Below are positions 42,543 through 51,515 of a stretch of 64,000 nt of DNA, in pieces (the first letter of the stretch is position 1; each line of letters begins with the position of its first letter). The notes beneath the pieces were generated by a model. That model ran no database searches, was not told the origin of the DNA, and saw only the letters and a program-made list of their open reading frames with translations. The DNA is from Sphingomonadales bacterium (GTDB lineage: Bacteria; Pseudomonadota; Alphaproteobacteria; Sphingomonadales; Sphingomonadaceae). A program made the translations under genes and the position numbers. The stretch is from positions 1 to 64,000 of the forward strand of contig JAIXYT010000029.1 of NCBI GenBank assembly GCA_027490095.1, written 5' to 3'.

Positions 42543-43565
42543 ATGAAGCTCGATCCCAGGCTCCAGCGTGTGATCTTCTGGATCCGGGCGCACAGCACCA
42601 AGCTGACGATCCTTATGATGATCGTGGTGCTCGGTATCGCGGGCGCCGCGCTGATGGAGATCCTGAAGGAAATCCGCATCGCCGACATCCAGGCGGCATT
42701 CGGCAAGATAACGACCCGCCAGATCCTCCTGTCGGTGGGGCTGACCGCCCTCTCCTTCCTGATCCTCAGCTTCTACGACGTGCTCGGCCTCGCTGCGATC
42801 GGCAAGCCACAGCCCTACTGGCGCGCCCTGCTCGGCAGCTTCACCGCCTACAACCTCAGCCACAACCTGGGCTTTGCCCCCGTCACCGGGGCTGCCGCCC
42901 GCTGGCGGGCCTATCGCGGCACCAGCCTCGATGCCGCCGACATCGCGCGGCTGGTGGTGATCGCCGGCGTCACCTTCTGGCTGGGCATCTTCCTCCTGCT
43001 GGGCCTGTTCCTCGTCCTCTTCCCGGGCGCCCTGCGCGTGCACGACGCGACCATGCCCTATGCGACTCAGGCCCTGATCGGCGCTGCGGTACTGGCCGGG
43101 ATCGCGGGCTATCTGGTTGCCTGCGCGCGGCAGACCGGCCCGCTCAACATCCTTGGCTGGACACTGCCGGTCCCCACCCTTCGGCAGGCGCTGATCCAGT
43201 TCGCCCTTGCCGCCACCGATATCGCGGTCGCGAGCGCCGCCCTTCTCGTCCTGCTCCCACCCGAGACCTGGCACCACTACCCCGACTTCCTCGTCGCCTA
43301 TGTGGTGGCCGTGGTGGTCGCCCTCCTCGCCCATGCGCCGGGCGGGATCGGCGTGTTCGAGGCGGTCGTCCTCGTCACCCTGCCAGAGGTCGACAAGCCG
43401 TCGCTGGTCTCGGCGCTGATCCTCTATCGCCTGATCTACTACTGGGGCCCGCTGCTCATCGCGATCGCGCTATTGGGGCTCAACGAGCTGCGCATGATGC
43501 GCCGCCGCGGGCCCGTTCAGGAAGGCGACAGGGACGAGCGGATATCGACGGATCTACCCATCTGA
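42543..43565 (+). CDS. UPF0104/AglD-type integral membrane protein (MprF flippase-domain-like)
   Basis: A 340-residue protein with about eight transmembrane helices, of the lysylphosphatidylglycerol-synthase membrane-domain family. HNLGFAPVTGAAARWRAYRG and AHAPGGIGVFEAVVL are the family's conserved loops. Such domains flip lipids or lipid-linked sugars; here, at the end of the rml operon, it might substitute for or assist a flippase. No soluble aminoacyl domain is attached. Function is inferred. Confidence 0.78.
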   Translation: MKLDPRLQRVIFWIRAHSTKLTILMMIVVLGIAGAALMEILKEIRIADIQAAFGKITTRQILLSVGLTALSFLILSFYDVLGLAAIGKPQPYWRALLGSFTAYNLSHNLGFAPVTGAAARWRAYRGTSLDAADIARLVVIAGVTFWLGIFLLLGLFLVLFPGALRVHDATMPYATQALIGAAVLAGIAGYLVACARQTGPLNILGWTLPVPTLRQALIQFALAATDIAVASAALLVLLPPETWHHYPDFLVAYVVAVVVALLAHAPGGIGVFEAVVLVTLPEVDKPSLVSALILYRLIYYWGPLLIAIALLGLNELRMMRRRGPVQEGDRDERISTDLPI

Positions 43566-43571
43566 CCCCTT

Positions 43572-43602
43572 CCGGCGCTTCGGGACCCTCTCGAAGCGCC
43601 GG
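43572..43602 (+). terminator. Rho-independent-like terminator of the right EPS operon
   Basis: A perfect 11-bp stem, CCGGCGCTTCG (43572-43582) with CGAAGCGCCGG (43592-43602), 9-base loop, followed by TTCTGTGTTT. It begins 7 bases after the stop codon. Confidence 0.8.
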
Positions 43603-43616
43603 TTCTGTGTTTGGAG

Positions 43617-43833
43617 GCGGCCGCCATCAGCGCGCAGCGCTGACTGGCGGACTCGCCGCAAGACCGGCCGGCGGGGCGGAGGGCTTCAGCCCGACGAACC
43701 CGTCCGACGGAGCGGCTTTGCCGCGACCTTTCTGTTTTTCTGTCGGCAGCCGGACTCGCGCGGCTTGGCCGCGCGGCCTGCCGTCACGGGACCGCGAGTC
43801 CGCCAGTCAGTGCTGCGCACTGATGGCGGCCGC
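43617..43833. repeat. Inverted pair of 40-base stem-loops flanking a terminator-like hairpin
   Basis: Arms 43617-43656 and 43794-43833 are reverse complements with 38 of 40 identical. The two mismatches are paired within each arm's own hairpin: CAGCGC/GCGCTG on the left, CAGTGC/GCACTG on the right. Between them lie GGGCT-tc-AGCCC (43681-43692) and GCGGC-ttt-GCCGC (43712-43724) followed by a T-rich run to 43744. The stretch separates convergent genes. Copy 1 of the family is at 24858-24897. Confidence 0.75.
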
Positions 43834-43843
43834 TCCATGATCG

Positions 43844-44377
43844 CTACGCGATCATGGCCCTGAGCATCCACGCCGTCTTCTCGTGTACCTGCATCCGCTG
43901 CGTCAGCAGGTCGGCCGTCGGCTCGTCGCTCGCCGCTTCCACCGCCGGGAACAGCGACCGCGCCGTGCGCACCACGGTCGCCTGGTCGGCCGCGAGTTCG
44001 GCGACCATCGCATCAGCGGAAGGCACGCCCGATGCCTCCTTCACCGTCGCCAGCCGCGCATAGTCGGAATAGCTGCCGGGTGCCCAGGCCCCCAGCGCCC
44101 GGATCCGCTCGGCGATCTCGTCCACGGCAAGGCCCAGCTCGGTGTACTGGGTCATGAACATCGCGTGCAGCGTGTTGAACTGCGGCCCCGTCACGTTCCA
44201 GTGATAATTGTGGGTCTTCAGATACAGGGTGTAGGTGTCCGCCAGCAGGCGCGACAGGCCGTCCGTGATGGCCCCCAGCTGCTCTGCCGGGATCCCGATG
44301 TCCAGCGCCGCAGGGCCCGGAACAGCGGCCTTCTTCGCCTTCTTGGGCGCAGCCTTCTTCTCTGTCTTGCTTGCCAT
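43844..44377 (-). CDS. dps: Dps-type DNA-binding ferritin-like protein
   Basis: A 177-residue mini-ferritin that stores iron and shields DNA. The N-terminus is Lys-rich (SKTEKKAAPKKAKKAA), a DNA-binding tail. Ferroxidase residues occur in YLKTHNYHWNVTGPQFNTLH and ELGLAVDEIAERIRALG, as in Dps. Length is normal. It follows the DUF3011 gene on the same strand after 70 bases and has AGGAGAG before its ATG. Confidence 0.93.
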   Translation of the reverse strand: MASKTEKKAAPKKAKKAAVPGPAALDIGIPAEQLGAITDGLSRLLADTYTLYLKTHNYHWNVTGPQFNTLHAMFMTQYTELGLAVDEIAERIRALGAWAPGSYSDYARLATVKEASGVPSADAMVAELAADQATVVRTARSLFPAVEAASDEPTADLLTQRMQVHEKTAWMLRAMIA

Positions 44378-44447
44378 GCTGGGAACCTCTCCTGTTGCTA
44401 CGCCACTGATATAGGCACGCAGTGCCGCTGTTCCATCATCGAAGCCG

Positions 44448-45740
44448 CTATCGCACGTCGAAGGCCGTCACCTTGTCCCCGGTCGCACGGCAATCCATCG
44501 CCATCGGCTGGCTCTGTCCCTGGTAGGTCGCGGTCAGCCGCGCCAGGATCATCCAGCCCTCGCCCGACCGGGTCGCCCCGTCCACGCGGTCCAGCCGCAC
44601 GGCCGACCCGCCCGTCGCGCCCACCTGCCGAGCCGCCTCGTTCAGGCAGGCCTGGGCCGGGGCCCGCGCATCGCTCGGGAACTGGTTGAGGTCCGCCGTC
44701 AGCGTGGCTGCCGACGTCGAGGCCGAGCGGCTGTTGCTGTTGCTGCTCTTGCCGGCGGCAGCCAGCAGCGCCACCAGCCCCGCCGCCAGCGCGACGCCGC
44801 CGATCACCGCGCCCGTGTCGGACCCGCCGCTGTCGCCCGAGGTGTCGCCCCGCACATTGCCATAGCCATAGCCGAAGCGCGCCTGGCAGCCCTGGTCCAC
44901 CCAGATGCTGCCCCGGTCAAAGCCCCAGCTCCGCCCGCGCACGCAGCTCGACGACGAGAATTGCCGCAGAAGCTCCACCCGGTTCTCGGTGTTCGCGCTG
45001 CACCGCCGATAGCGGTTGTCCTGCGAGCGGCACTCCAGCTGGCCGGCAAAGCCCTGGTTGCTGCCGCCCCAGCCACCACCGCCGCCCCAGTTGCCGCCGC
45101 TGTCGCCATAGCCATAGCCGAAGCGCGCCTGGCAGCCCGACCGCACGGTAATCCGGTTGCGGTCCGCCCGCCAGGTCCGCCCCTCGATGCAGGCGGTGCT
45201 GCTCAGCTGCTGGATCATCTCGACCCGGCCATTGCTGTTGCCGTTGATAGTGCAGACCTCCTCCCGGCCATCGCGGCTGCGGCAGGTCAGCTCGCCGGCA
45301 AAGCCCTGTCCGCTGCCGCCCGAACCACCCCAGCCGCCGCCGGAGCCTCCGCCCGAGCCACCCCAGCCGCCGCCGGAGCCTCCGCCCGAGCCACCCCAGC
45401 CGCCGCCATTCCCGCTGCCATAGCCGAAGCGCGCCTGGCAGCCATCGCGCACGGTGATCGCGTTGCGGCTGTAGCGCCAGTTGCGGCCTTCGATGCACTG
45501 CGTGCTGCTGTATTGCTGCAGCAGTCGCACCCGGTTGTCGGTCTGCACGGGGCAGACTTCCTCGCGGCCATTCTGGCTGCGGCAGACGATTTCGCCCGCA
45601 AAGCCGCCCTGATTGCTGCCGCCTGAGCCGCCCCATTGCGCAGCCGCCGGCACCAGCCCGACCACCGGCAGCGGCGCAAGCTGCGCCACCACCAGCGCGG
45701 CCGACACGCCGAGTCCCATCGGCCGATTGACTTCGCTCAT
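44448..45740 (-). CDS. Triple-DUF3011 exported protein with Gly-rich linkers
   Basis: A 430-residue protein. After a hydrophobic export signal ending AAAQ (about residue 35) come three DUF3011 repeats of about 60 residues. Each has FAGE/Q-(I/L)-x-CRS, a central C, a C-(I/V)-(E/R)GR-W element and GCQARFGYG. They are separated by Gly/Ser/Trp linkers. A helix (GAVIGGVALAAGLVALLAAA) and a C-terminal domain with two further Cys follow. DUF3011 domains are predicted to bind carbohydrate or cell wall; no activity is established. ATG 45740 has GGAGCGAAG upstream. Confidence 0.8.
   Translation of the reverse strand: MSEVNRPMGLGVSAALVVAQLAPLPVVGLVPAAAQWGGSGGSNQGGFAGEIVCRSQNGREEVCPVQTDNRVRLLQQYSSTQCIEGRNWRYSRNAITVRDGCQARFGYGSGNGGGWGGSGGGSGGGWGGSGGGSGGGWGGSGGSGQGFAGELTCRSRDGREEVCTINGNSNGRVEMIQQLSSTACIEGRTWRADRNRITVRSGCQARFGYGYGDSGGNWGGGGGWGGSNQGFAGQLECRSQDNRYRRCSANTENRVELLRQFSSSSCVRGRSWGFDRGSIWVDQGCQARFGYGYGNVRGDTSGDSGGSDTGAVIGGVALAAGLVALLAAAGKSSNSNSRSASTSAATLTADLNQFPSDARAPAQACLNEAARQVGATGGSAVRLDRVDGATRSGEGWMILARLTATYQGQSQPMAMDCRATGDKVTAFDVR
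45334..45399. repeat. Two perfect tandem 33-bp coding repeats
   Basis: 45334-45366 and 45367-45399 are identical and encode the 11-residue unit GGGWGGSGGGS of the first linker; a partial, diverged unit precedes them. Repeat-number slippage would lengthen or shorten the linker without shifting frame. Confidence 0.85.
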
Positions 45741-45870
45741 CCCTTCGCTCCCCTGCTTCGCTTGGGCGGCAGAATAAGCAGGCCGCCCGCCCCGTCCATA
45801 GCTTTTGTGCACGCCCTGTTGAGGCCGGGCGCAGACGCGGCTACGGCGCAGGGCAGCACAGGAGAACAAC

Positions 45871-47598
45871 TTGGACGTCTTTCAACGGTTCGAGAATGTG
45901 GTTGCCGAAGCTGTCGCCACGCTGGTGGCCGACGGCACGATTCCCCCCGACGCCGCCAATGCGGCGGTCGTCCTCGAACCCCCGCGCGACCCGGCCCACG
46001 GCGACCTCGCCACCAATGCCGCCCTCGCGCTGGCCAAGGCGGCAAAGATGAACCCGCGCGAACTCGCCACCCGCATCGCCATGACGCTGGCGCGCCACCC
46101 CGACATCGCTACCGCCGAAGTCGCCGGCCCCGGCTTCATCAACCTGCGCCTCCAGCCCACGGTCTGGCAGGCCGAGATCACCCGCATCCTCGCCGAAGGC
46201 GCTGACTATGGCCGCGGCGACGCCGCCCAGGAGGCGCTTCCCGTCAATGTCGAATATGTCTCGGCCAACCCCACCGGCCCGATGCACATGGGCCATTGCC
46301 GGGGCGCCGTCGTCGGCGACGCGCTCGCCAGCCTGCTCGCCTTCGCCGGCCACCAGGTGGTCCGCGAATATTATGTGAACGACGCCGGCGGCCAGGTCGA
46401 CGTGCTCGCCCGCTCCGCGCACCTCAGGTACCGCGAGGCGCTGGGCGAGGACATCGGCGAGATCCCCGAAGGCCTCTACCCGGGCGACTATCTGAAGCCG
46501 GTCGGCAAGGCCCTCGCCGCCGAATTCGGCCCCCGCTTCGTGGGCGCCCCCGAAGCCGACTGGCTTGGGCCCTTCCGCGAACGCGCAGTCGCCGCCATGC
46601 TCGACATGATTCGCGCCGACCTCGCCCTCCTCGGCATCGTCCACGATCGCTTCTCATCCGAGGCCGCCGTACTGGCCGAAGGCGCACCCCAGGCCGCCGA
46701 GGCGACACTCCGCAGCCGTGGCCTCATTTACGACGGCACGCTCCCCCCGCCGAAGGGCGAAACCCCCGAGGACTGGGAGCCCGTCGAGCTGCCGCTGTTC
46801 CGCAGCACGGCCTACGGCGACGACATCGACCGCCCGATCCGCAAATCCTCGGGCGAATGGACCTATTTCGGCGTCGACATGGCCTATCATGCCGACAAGG
46901 CGCGCCGCTCGTCTGCCCTCGTCAACATCTGGGGCGCAGACCACACCGGCACGATGAAGCGCATCGAGGCGGCCGTCGAGGCGCTGACCGAGGGGCAGAC
47001 GCCCTTCGCGATCAAGATCGTCCAGATGGTCCGCCTGTTCCGCGGCGGCGAGCCGGTGAAGATGTCGAAGCGCGCCGGCAATTTCGTGACCCTGGCCGAT
47101 GTGGTGAACGAGGTGGGCCGCGACGTGGTGCGCTTCATGATGCTGACCAAGCGGCCCGAGGCAATGCTCGACTTCGACTTCGCCCATGTGGTCGAACAGT
47201 CCCGCGACAACCCGGTCTTCTACGTGCACTATGCGCACGCCCGCATCTCGTCGGTGCTGAGGAAGGCTGCCGTCCTGAACCTGCCCGCCCCCGCCCCGCT
47301 CGAGCGGCTCGACGCCGAGGAACTCGCGCTCGCAGGCCTTGCCGCGCAATGGCCGCGCGTGGTCCGCCAGGCCGCTGCCGCGCGCGAACCGCACCGCATC
47401 GCCTTCTACCTCGCCGACCTTGCGTCGGCCTTCCACACGCTGTGGAACCGCGGCAACGACGATCCGGCCTACCGCCTGCTGGTGGAAAACGACCTTCCGC
47501 TCACGGCCGCGCGCGTCACGCTCGCCCAGGCCGTCGCCCAGGTGATCCGCACCGCACTCGGCGTGATGGGCGTCACTGCCGCCGAGGAGCTGCGCTGA
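45871..47598 (+). CDS. argS: Arginyl-tRNA synthetase
   Basis: A 575-residue class I synthetase charging tRNA-Arg. HIGH-like motif SANPTGPMHMGHCRGAVVGD and KMSKRAGNFVTLADVV (KMSKS-like, with Arg). The DALR anticodon domain is at the C-terminus (REPHRIAFYLADLASAFHTL). Start is TTG 45871 with AGGAGAAC 4-11 bases upstream. The next gene starts inside its stop (TGATG). Confidence 0.97.
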   Translation: MDVFQRFENVVAEAVATLVADGTIPPDAANAAVVLEPPRDPAHGDLATNAALALAKAAKMNPRELATRIAMTLARHPDIATAEVAGPGFINLRLQPTVWQAEITRILAEGADYGRGDAAQEALPVNVEYVSANPTGPMHMGHCRGAVVGDALASLLAFAGHQVVREYYVNDAGGQVDVLARSAHLRYREALGEDIGEIPEGLYPGDYLKPVGKALAAEFGPRFVGAPEADWLGPFRERAVAAMLDMIRADLALLGIVHDRFSSEAAVLAEGAPQAAEATLRSRGLIYDGTLPPPKGETPEDWEPVELPLFRSTAYGDDIDRPIRKSSGEWTYFGVDMAYHADKARRSSALVNIWGADHTGTMKRIEAAVEALTEGQTPFAIKIVQMVRLFRGGEPVKMSKRAGNFVTLADVVNEVGRDVVRFMMLTKRPEAMLDFDFAHVVEQSRDNPVFYVHYAHARISSVLRKAAVLNLPAPAPLERLDAEELALAGLAAQWPRVVRQAAAAREPHRIAFYLADLASAFHTLWNRGNDDPAYRLLVENDLPLTAARVTLAQAVAQVIRTALGVMGVTAAEELR

Positions 47599-48515
47599 TG
47601 GCACGGGGCCCTTCGCCGTCCGCCGATGCAAGGCGTCGCGCCGCAGGCGCGCAAGACCAGGGACGCGCCGCGAGCACGCCGCCGCAACGCCGGCGCTACG
47701 CCGACGACGCGGATGCGCCCTGGCTCGACGAAGCCGACTACGAGGACGACGACGGCCCCACCCACACGCTGGTCGGCCGCCGCACCCTGTTCGGCCTGCT
47801 CGCGCTCGTCGCCATCCTGACCATCGGGGTCGTCGTCGGAATCACTCTCGTGTCGGGCCGGGAAGAGGCGCCGATCGACGTGCCCGCCGTTGGCGAGGAG
47901 ATCCCCGTGCTCGCCAGCCCCGGCGCCTGGAAGCGCCCGCCGTCTGGCCCCGACGTCGACGGGATCCCGGTCGAAGGCCAGGGCCAGGTGATCTACGGCA
48001 CCGGCGTTGGCGAGGTCTCCGAGGCCATGATCGACACCGGGGCCCTGCCGGAGGACCCCCTGCCCCGCCCCGGCACCGAGGTCGAGGCCCTGCCGGCCGT
48101 CGACGAGGCGCTGGAGGCAGAGGCCCGAACCGCAGCACCGGCGACCGCCGCCCGCCCGGCACCCGTCCAGCCGACGGCCCCGAAGCCGGTCGATACGGTC
48201 ATGCCCAAAGAGGTCCGCCCTGCGCCTGCCCAGCCCAAGGTCGTCACCGCCCCCCCGCCCGCGCCGGCCGCGTCAGGCAACGGCTCGGTCCTGCAGCTCG
48301 GCGCCTTTTCCAGCCAGTCCCGGGCGCGTGCGGCGTTCAAGTCCCTGACCGACCGCTATGCCTATCTCGATGGGCTCGAGCCGATGATCGTTCCGGTCGA
48401 AAGCGACGGCAAGACACTGTACCGCCTGCGCTCCCAGGCTGCGAGCGGGGCGCAGGCCAAGGACATCTGCGGCCGCCTGCGCGTCGCGGGCGAACCCTGC
48501 ACGGTCGTGAACTAG
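47598..48515 (+). CDS. SPOR-domain inner-membrane protein
   Basis: A 305-residue bitopic protein. Cytoplasmic Arg/Asp-rich N-terminus, one helix (LFGLLALVAILTIGVVVGIT, about residues 62-82), a long Pro/Ala linker and a C-terminal SPOR domain (SVLQLGAFSSQSRARAAFKS; YRLRSQAASGAQAKDICGRL) that binds denuded peptidoglycan glycan strands at the septum. The argS-SPOR coupling is common in Alphaproteobacteria. Its end overlaps tusA by 4 nt, tail to tail. Confidence 0.88.
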   Translation: MARGPSPSADARRRAAGAQDQGRAASTPPQRRRYADDADAPWLDEADYEDDDGPTHTLVGRRTLFGLLALVAILTIGVVVGITLVSGREEAPIDVPAVGEEIPVLASPGAWKRPPSGPDVDGIPVEGQGQVIYGTGVGEVSEAMIDTGALPEDPLPRPGTEVEALPAVDEALEAEARTAAPATAARPAPVQPTAPKPVDTVMPKEVRPAPAQPKVVTAPPPAPAASGNGSVLQLGAFSSQSRARAAFKSLTDRYAYLDGLEPMIVPVESDGKTLYRLRSQAASGAQAKDICGRLRVAGEPCTVVN

Positions 48516-48751
48516 GCGCTGACCTCGAACCAGCCTGGCGAAGCCGCAAGCAGGCTCCACCCGCGCTCGGCGCAGAGCGCGGGGATATCCGCCTCAGCCG
48601 CCGGATCGTCCGCCAGCAGCCGATAGCGCCCCGGTCCGCCCTCGCGCACGGCGCGCGCCAGCCGCAAGGCCGGGATCGGGCACCTGAGGCCCCGCGCGTC
48701 CACCTCGGTCGCATCGCCGGTCGCGTGATTTTTGCCAGCTTGCCCGTCCAT
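48512..48751 (-). CDS. TusA-family sulfur carrier protein
   Basis: A 79-residue protein with the hallmark CPxP: DARGLRCPIPALRLARAV, the Cys being the persulfide carrier. ADDPAAEADIPALCAERG follows. Start 48751 is chosen because upstream residues lack similarity. It may serve tRNA thiolation or sulfur metabolism. Confidence 0.85.
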   Translation of the reverse strand: MDGQAGKNHATGDATEVDARGLRCPIPALRLARAVREGGPGRYRLLADDPAAEADIPALCAERGWSLLAASPGWFEVSA

Positions 48752-48798
48752 CGCGAGGCCCCGATAGCCCGGGACAACGCCCAGAGGGAGCAAAATCC

Positions 48799-49692
48799 AT
48801 GTCCATGTTCCGTCCCGACCTGCTCAACGGCCACAAGATCCTCGTCACCGGCGGCGGCACCGGCCTCGGCAAGTCGATGGCCGAAGCCTATGCCGCCCAC
48901 GGCGCCGAAGTGGTGATCTGGGGCCGCCGCGGCCCTGTTCTCGCAGAAGCTGCCGCCGAAATGCAGGAAAAGACCGGCGGCACCGTGATCCCGATGGCCG
49001 TCGACATCCGCAACGCGGGCGCAATCGACGAAGCCATGGAAGAGATCTTCGCAACCGGCCCGCTCACGGGCCTCGTCAACAACGCGGCCGGAAATTTCAT
49101 CAGCCGCACCGAGGACCTGTCGGCAAACGCCTTCAACGCAATCGCGTCGATCGTCGCCCACGGCACCTTCAACACCACGGTCGCGGCCGGCAAGCGCTGG
49201 ATCGCAGGCGGGCACCGGGGCTCGATCATCTCCATCGTCACCACCTGGGTCTGGACGGGCTCGCCCTTCACCGTGCCCAGCGCCATGTCCAAGGCCGGAG
49301 TCGCCGCCATGACGCAGAGCCTCGCCGTCGAATGGGGCCCCAAGGGCATCCGCGCCAACGCCATCGCGCCGGGCCCCTTCCCAACCAAGGGCGCCTGGGA
49401 ACGGCTGATGCCCGAACCGCTCGCGAAGAAGACCGGCGCCGGCACCGGCGCCTCCGACATCCCGATGCGCCGCTTCGGCGAACATGAAGAGCTCGCGAAC
49501 CTCGCCATCTTCCTGATGGCGCCGGGCTGCGACTATCTGTCGGGCGAGGTGATCGCGATCGACGGCGCCCAGTGGCTGGCCTCGGGCGGCAACTTCCACC
49601 AGCTCACCAAGCTCGACGCCGAGGACTGGGAGATGATCGGCCAGGCCATCCGCTCCACCAACCAGAAGGACCGCAGCCAGCGGACGACATGA
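48799..49692 (+). CDS. SDR-family dehydrogenase, 2,4-dienoyl-CoA reductase-like
   Basis: A 297-residue short-chain reductase. NADP site VTGGGTGLGKSMAEAYAAHG, NNAAGNF, and catalytic Lys in PSAMSKAGVAAMTQSLAVEW; APGPFPTKGAWERLMP and CDYLSGEVIAIDGAQWL follow. The Tyr of the usual YxxxK is absent, as in peroxisomal-type dienoyl-CoA reductases. It may act in unsaturated fatty-acid beta-oxidation. Confidence 0.85.
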   Translation: MSMFRPDLLNGHKILVTGGGTGLGKSMAEAYAAHGAEVVIWGRRGPVLAEAAAEMQEKTGGTVIPMAVDIRNAGAIDEAMEEIFATGPLTGLVNNAAGNFISRTEDLSANAFNAIASIVAHGTFNTTVAAGKRWIAGGHRGSIISIVTTWVWTGSPFTVPSAMSKAGVAAMTQSLAVEWGPKGIRANAIAPGPFPTKGAWERLMPEPLAKKTGAGTGASDIPMRRFGEHEELANLAIFLMAPGCDYLSGEVIAIDGAQWLASGGNFHQLTKLDAEDWEMIGQAIRSTNQKDRSQRTT

Positions 49693-49754
49693 CGCGCCAC
49701 CGCGCGGCACCCGATGCACTTGACCCCTTCCCCCGCCAAGGCCATCGCTGACCA

Positions 49755-50282
49755 ATGTCCACGACCAACCTCCTGCTTCTCGCCGGCGTGCTGCTGTTCA
49801 TCGGCTGCTACGTGTACATCTTCTTCGGCTCGAAGAACCTCGTCCGGCAGCGGAACGCGCGGCTGGATGCAGAGCGCGCAGCGAAGGAACAGGCCGCGCC
49901 GCAGGCCGCTCCCCTCGCCCCCTCACCTGCGGCCCCGGCCGTCGCAGCGCCCGTCGACGCAGCCGCCGCGCCGCCGGCAGGTGCTGCCTCGCCCTTCCTG
50001 CCCGCCCCCGAAGGCGAGCCCGACGATCTTTCGCGAATCAAGGGAATCGGCCCCAAGCTCTCCGCCCGCCTCGCCGAACTCGGCGTGTTCCACTACAGCC
50101 AGATCGCCGGCTGGACACCCGAGCAGCTCGCAACCGTCGACGCCCAGCTCGGCAATTTCCAGGGCCGGCCCCAGCGCGACCAGTGGCAGTCCCAGGCGCG
50201 CCTTCTCGCAAGCGGCGACGTGAAAGCCTATGAGCGGGCGCACGGGAAGCTCGAGCAACCATCCGGCGGGCCGGCCGCTTGA
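49755..50282 (+). CDS. Membrane-anchored helix-hairpin-helix protein
   Basis: A 175-residue protein. One N-terminal helix (LLLLAGVLLFIGCYVYIFFG), an Ala/Pro linker, then an HhH domain: DLSRIKGIGPKLSARLAELG and FHYSQIAGWTPEQLATVD. The same HhH module occurs at the C-terminus of NuoE-like proteins and in predicted nucleic-acid-binding proteins. Function unknown. Its stop overlaps the start of the transporter gene (TTGA). Confidence 0.75.
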   Translation: MSTTNLLLLAGVLLFIGCYVYIFFGSKNLVRQRNARLDAERAAKEQAAPQAAPLAPSPAAPAVAAPVDAAAAPPAGAASPFLPAPEGEPDDLSRIKGIGPKLSARLAELGVFHYSQIAGWTPEQLATVDAQLGNFQGRPQRDQWQSQARLLASGDVKAYERAHGKLEQPSGGPAA

Positions 50283-51514
50283 TCTTCCAGCCCGGCGGGG
50301 TCCGGCCGGGCCCGCTCGCCTTCATCACCCTGACCGTCCTCCTCGATACCATGGGCTTCGGGCTCATCATCCCCGTCCTGCCCACCCTTGTGGCGGACCT
50401 CGGCGGCGTTCCGCTCGACCGGGCGGCAACGGTAGGCGGCGCCCTCATCATGACCTATGCGCTCGCGCAGTTCATCTTCTCGCCCGTCATCGGCGGGCTG
50501 TCGGATGCGCACGGTCGCCGGCCGGTCCTGCTGCTCTCCATGGCCGGTTTCTCGGCCTCCATGCTGGTCGCCGGCTTCGCCACCTCGCTCTGGATGCTGT
50601 TCGCCGGCCGCATCCTCGCCGGGATCACGGGCGCCAGCTACTCCACCGCCACCGCCTACATGGCCGATGTCACCCCGCCCGAGAAGCGCGCGCAGACCTT
50701 CGGCCTCATCGGTGTCGCCTTCGGGCTCGGCTTCATCATCGGCCCCGCGATCGGCGGGCTCCTGGGCGGGATCGACATCCGCTGGCCCTTCTTCGCCGCC
50801 GCCGCGCTCGCCGGCGTCAACATCCTGATGGGCCTGTTCCTGCTGCCCGAAAGCCTGCCCTCCGACCGCCGCCGCCCGTTCGATCCCGCGCGCGCCAACC
50901 CCGTCGGCGCGATCCGCCAGATCGGTCGCCTCGGCGGCCCCCTGCGCCGCTTTGCCGTCGCCTATTTCCTCTGGATGCTCGCCATCCAGGTGCTGCACGG
51001 CATGTGGGCCTATATCGCCGCCTACCGCTACAGCTGGAGCCCGACGGGTATCGGCACCTCACTCGCCTTCGTCGGCGTGCTTGCCGTCATCGTGAACGGG
51101 CTTCTCGTCCGCCGCTCCGTCAAGGCACTGGGCGAATGGCGGACCCTCGTCATCGGCGTTGCGTCCGGCACGGCGGGCTATCTGGTGCAGGTCTTTGCCG
51201 CAACTCCCGCCCTTGCCTATGTGGCGCTCACGGTCGGCGCGCTGGGCGGGCTCACGGTGCCCGCGCTGCAGGCGCTGATGACCCAGCAGGCAACACCCGA
51301 AACCCAGGGCGAACTGCAGGGCGCGCTCGCCACCATCGCGGCCTCCACCGTGATCATGGGGCCCATCATCTTCTCGCAGCTGTTCGCCTTCGTCACTGGG
51401 GCCGACGCGCCCATCTACGCTCCGGGCGCGCCGTTCCTCCTGTCAACACTGCTCGCAGGCGGCGCGCTGGCCCTGCTGACGATCGGCGGCAAGCCAGAGC
51501 CTGCAGCGGCCTGA
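50279..51514 (+). CDS. MFS transporter, TetA/TCR-like
   Basis: A 411-residue twelve-helix transporter. The MFS motif A is GGLSDAHGRRPVLLLSMAGF after helix 2, and GFGLIIPVLPTLVADLGG plus GLIGVAFGLGFIIGPAIGGL are characteristic of the TCR/Tet drug:H+ antiporters. Substrate is not predictable. Start is TTG 50279, coupled to the HhH gene. Confidence 0.87.
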   Translation: MIFQPGGVRPGPLAFITLTVLLDTMGFGLIIPVLPTLVADLGGVPLDRAATVGGALIMTYALAQFIFSPVIGGLSDAHGRRPVLLLSMAGFSASMLVAGFATSLWMLFAGRILAGITGASYSTATAYMADVTPPEKRAQTFGLIGVAFGLGFIIGPAIGGLLGGIDIRWPFFAAAALAGVNILMGLFLLPESLPSDRRRPFDPARANPVGAIRQIGRLGGPLRRFAVAYFLWMLAIQVLHGMWAYIAAYRYSWSPTGIGTSLAFVGVLAVIVNGLLVRRSVKALGEWRTLVIGVASGTAGYLVQVFAATPALAYVALTVGALGGLTVPALQALMTQQATPETQGELQGALATIAASTVIMGPIIFSQLFAFVTGADAPIYAPGAPFLLSTLLAGGALALLTIGGKPEPAAA

Positions 51515-51515
51515 C

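Noticed and set aside
45309-45412. CRISPR-like or satellite repeat
   Set aside because: The repeats are adjacent, without spacers, in frame, and encode the Gly-rich linker of the DUF3011 protein.
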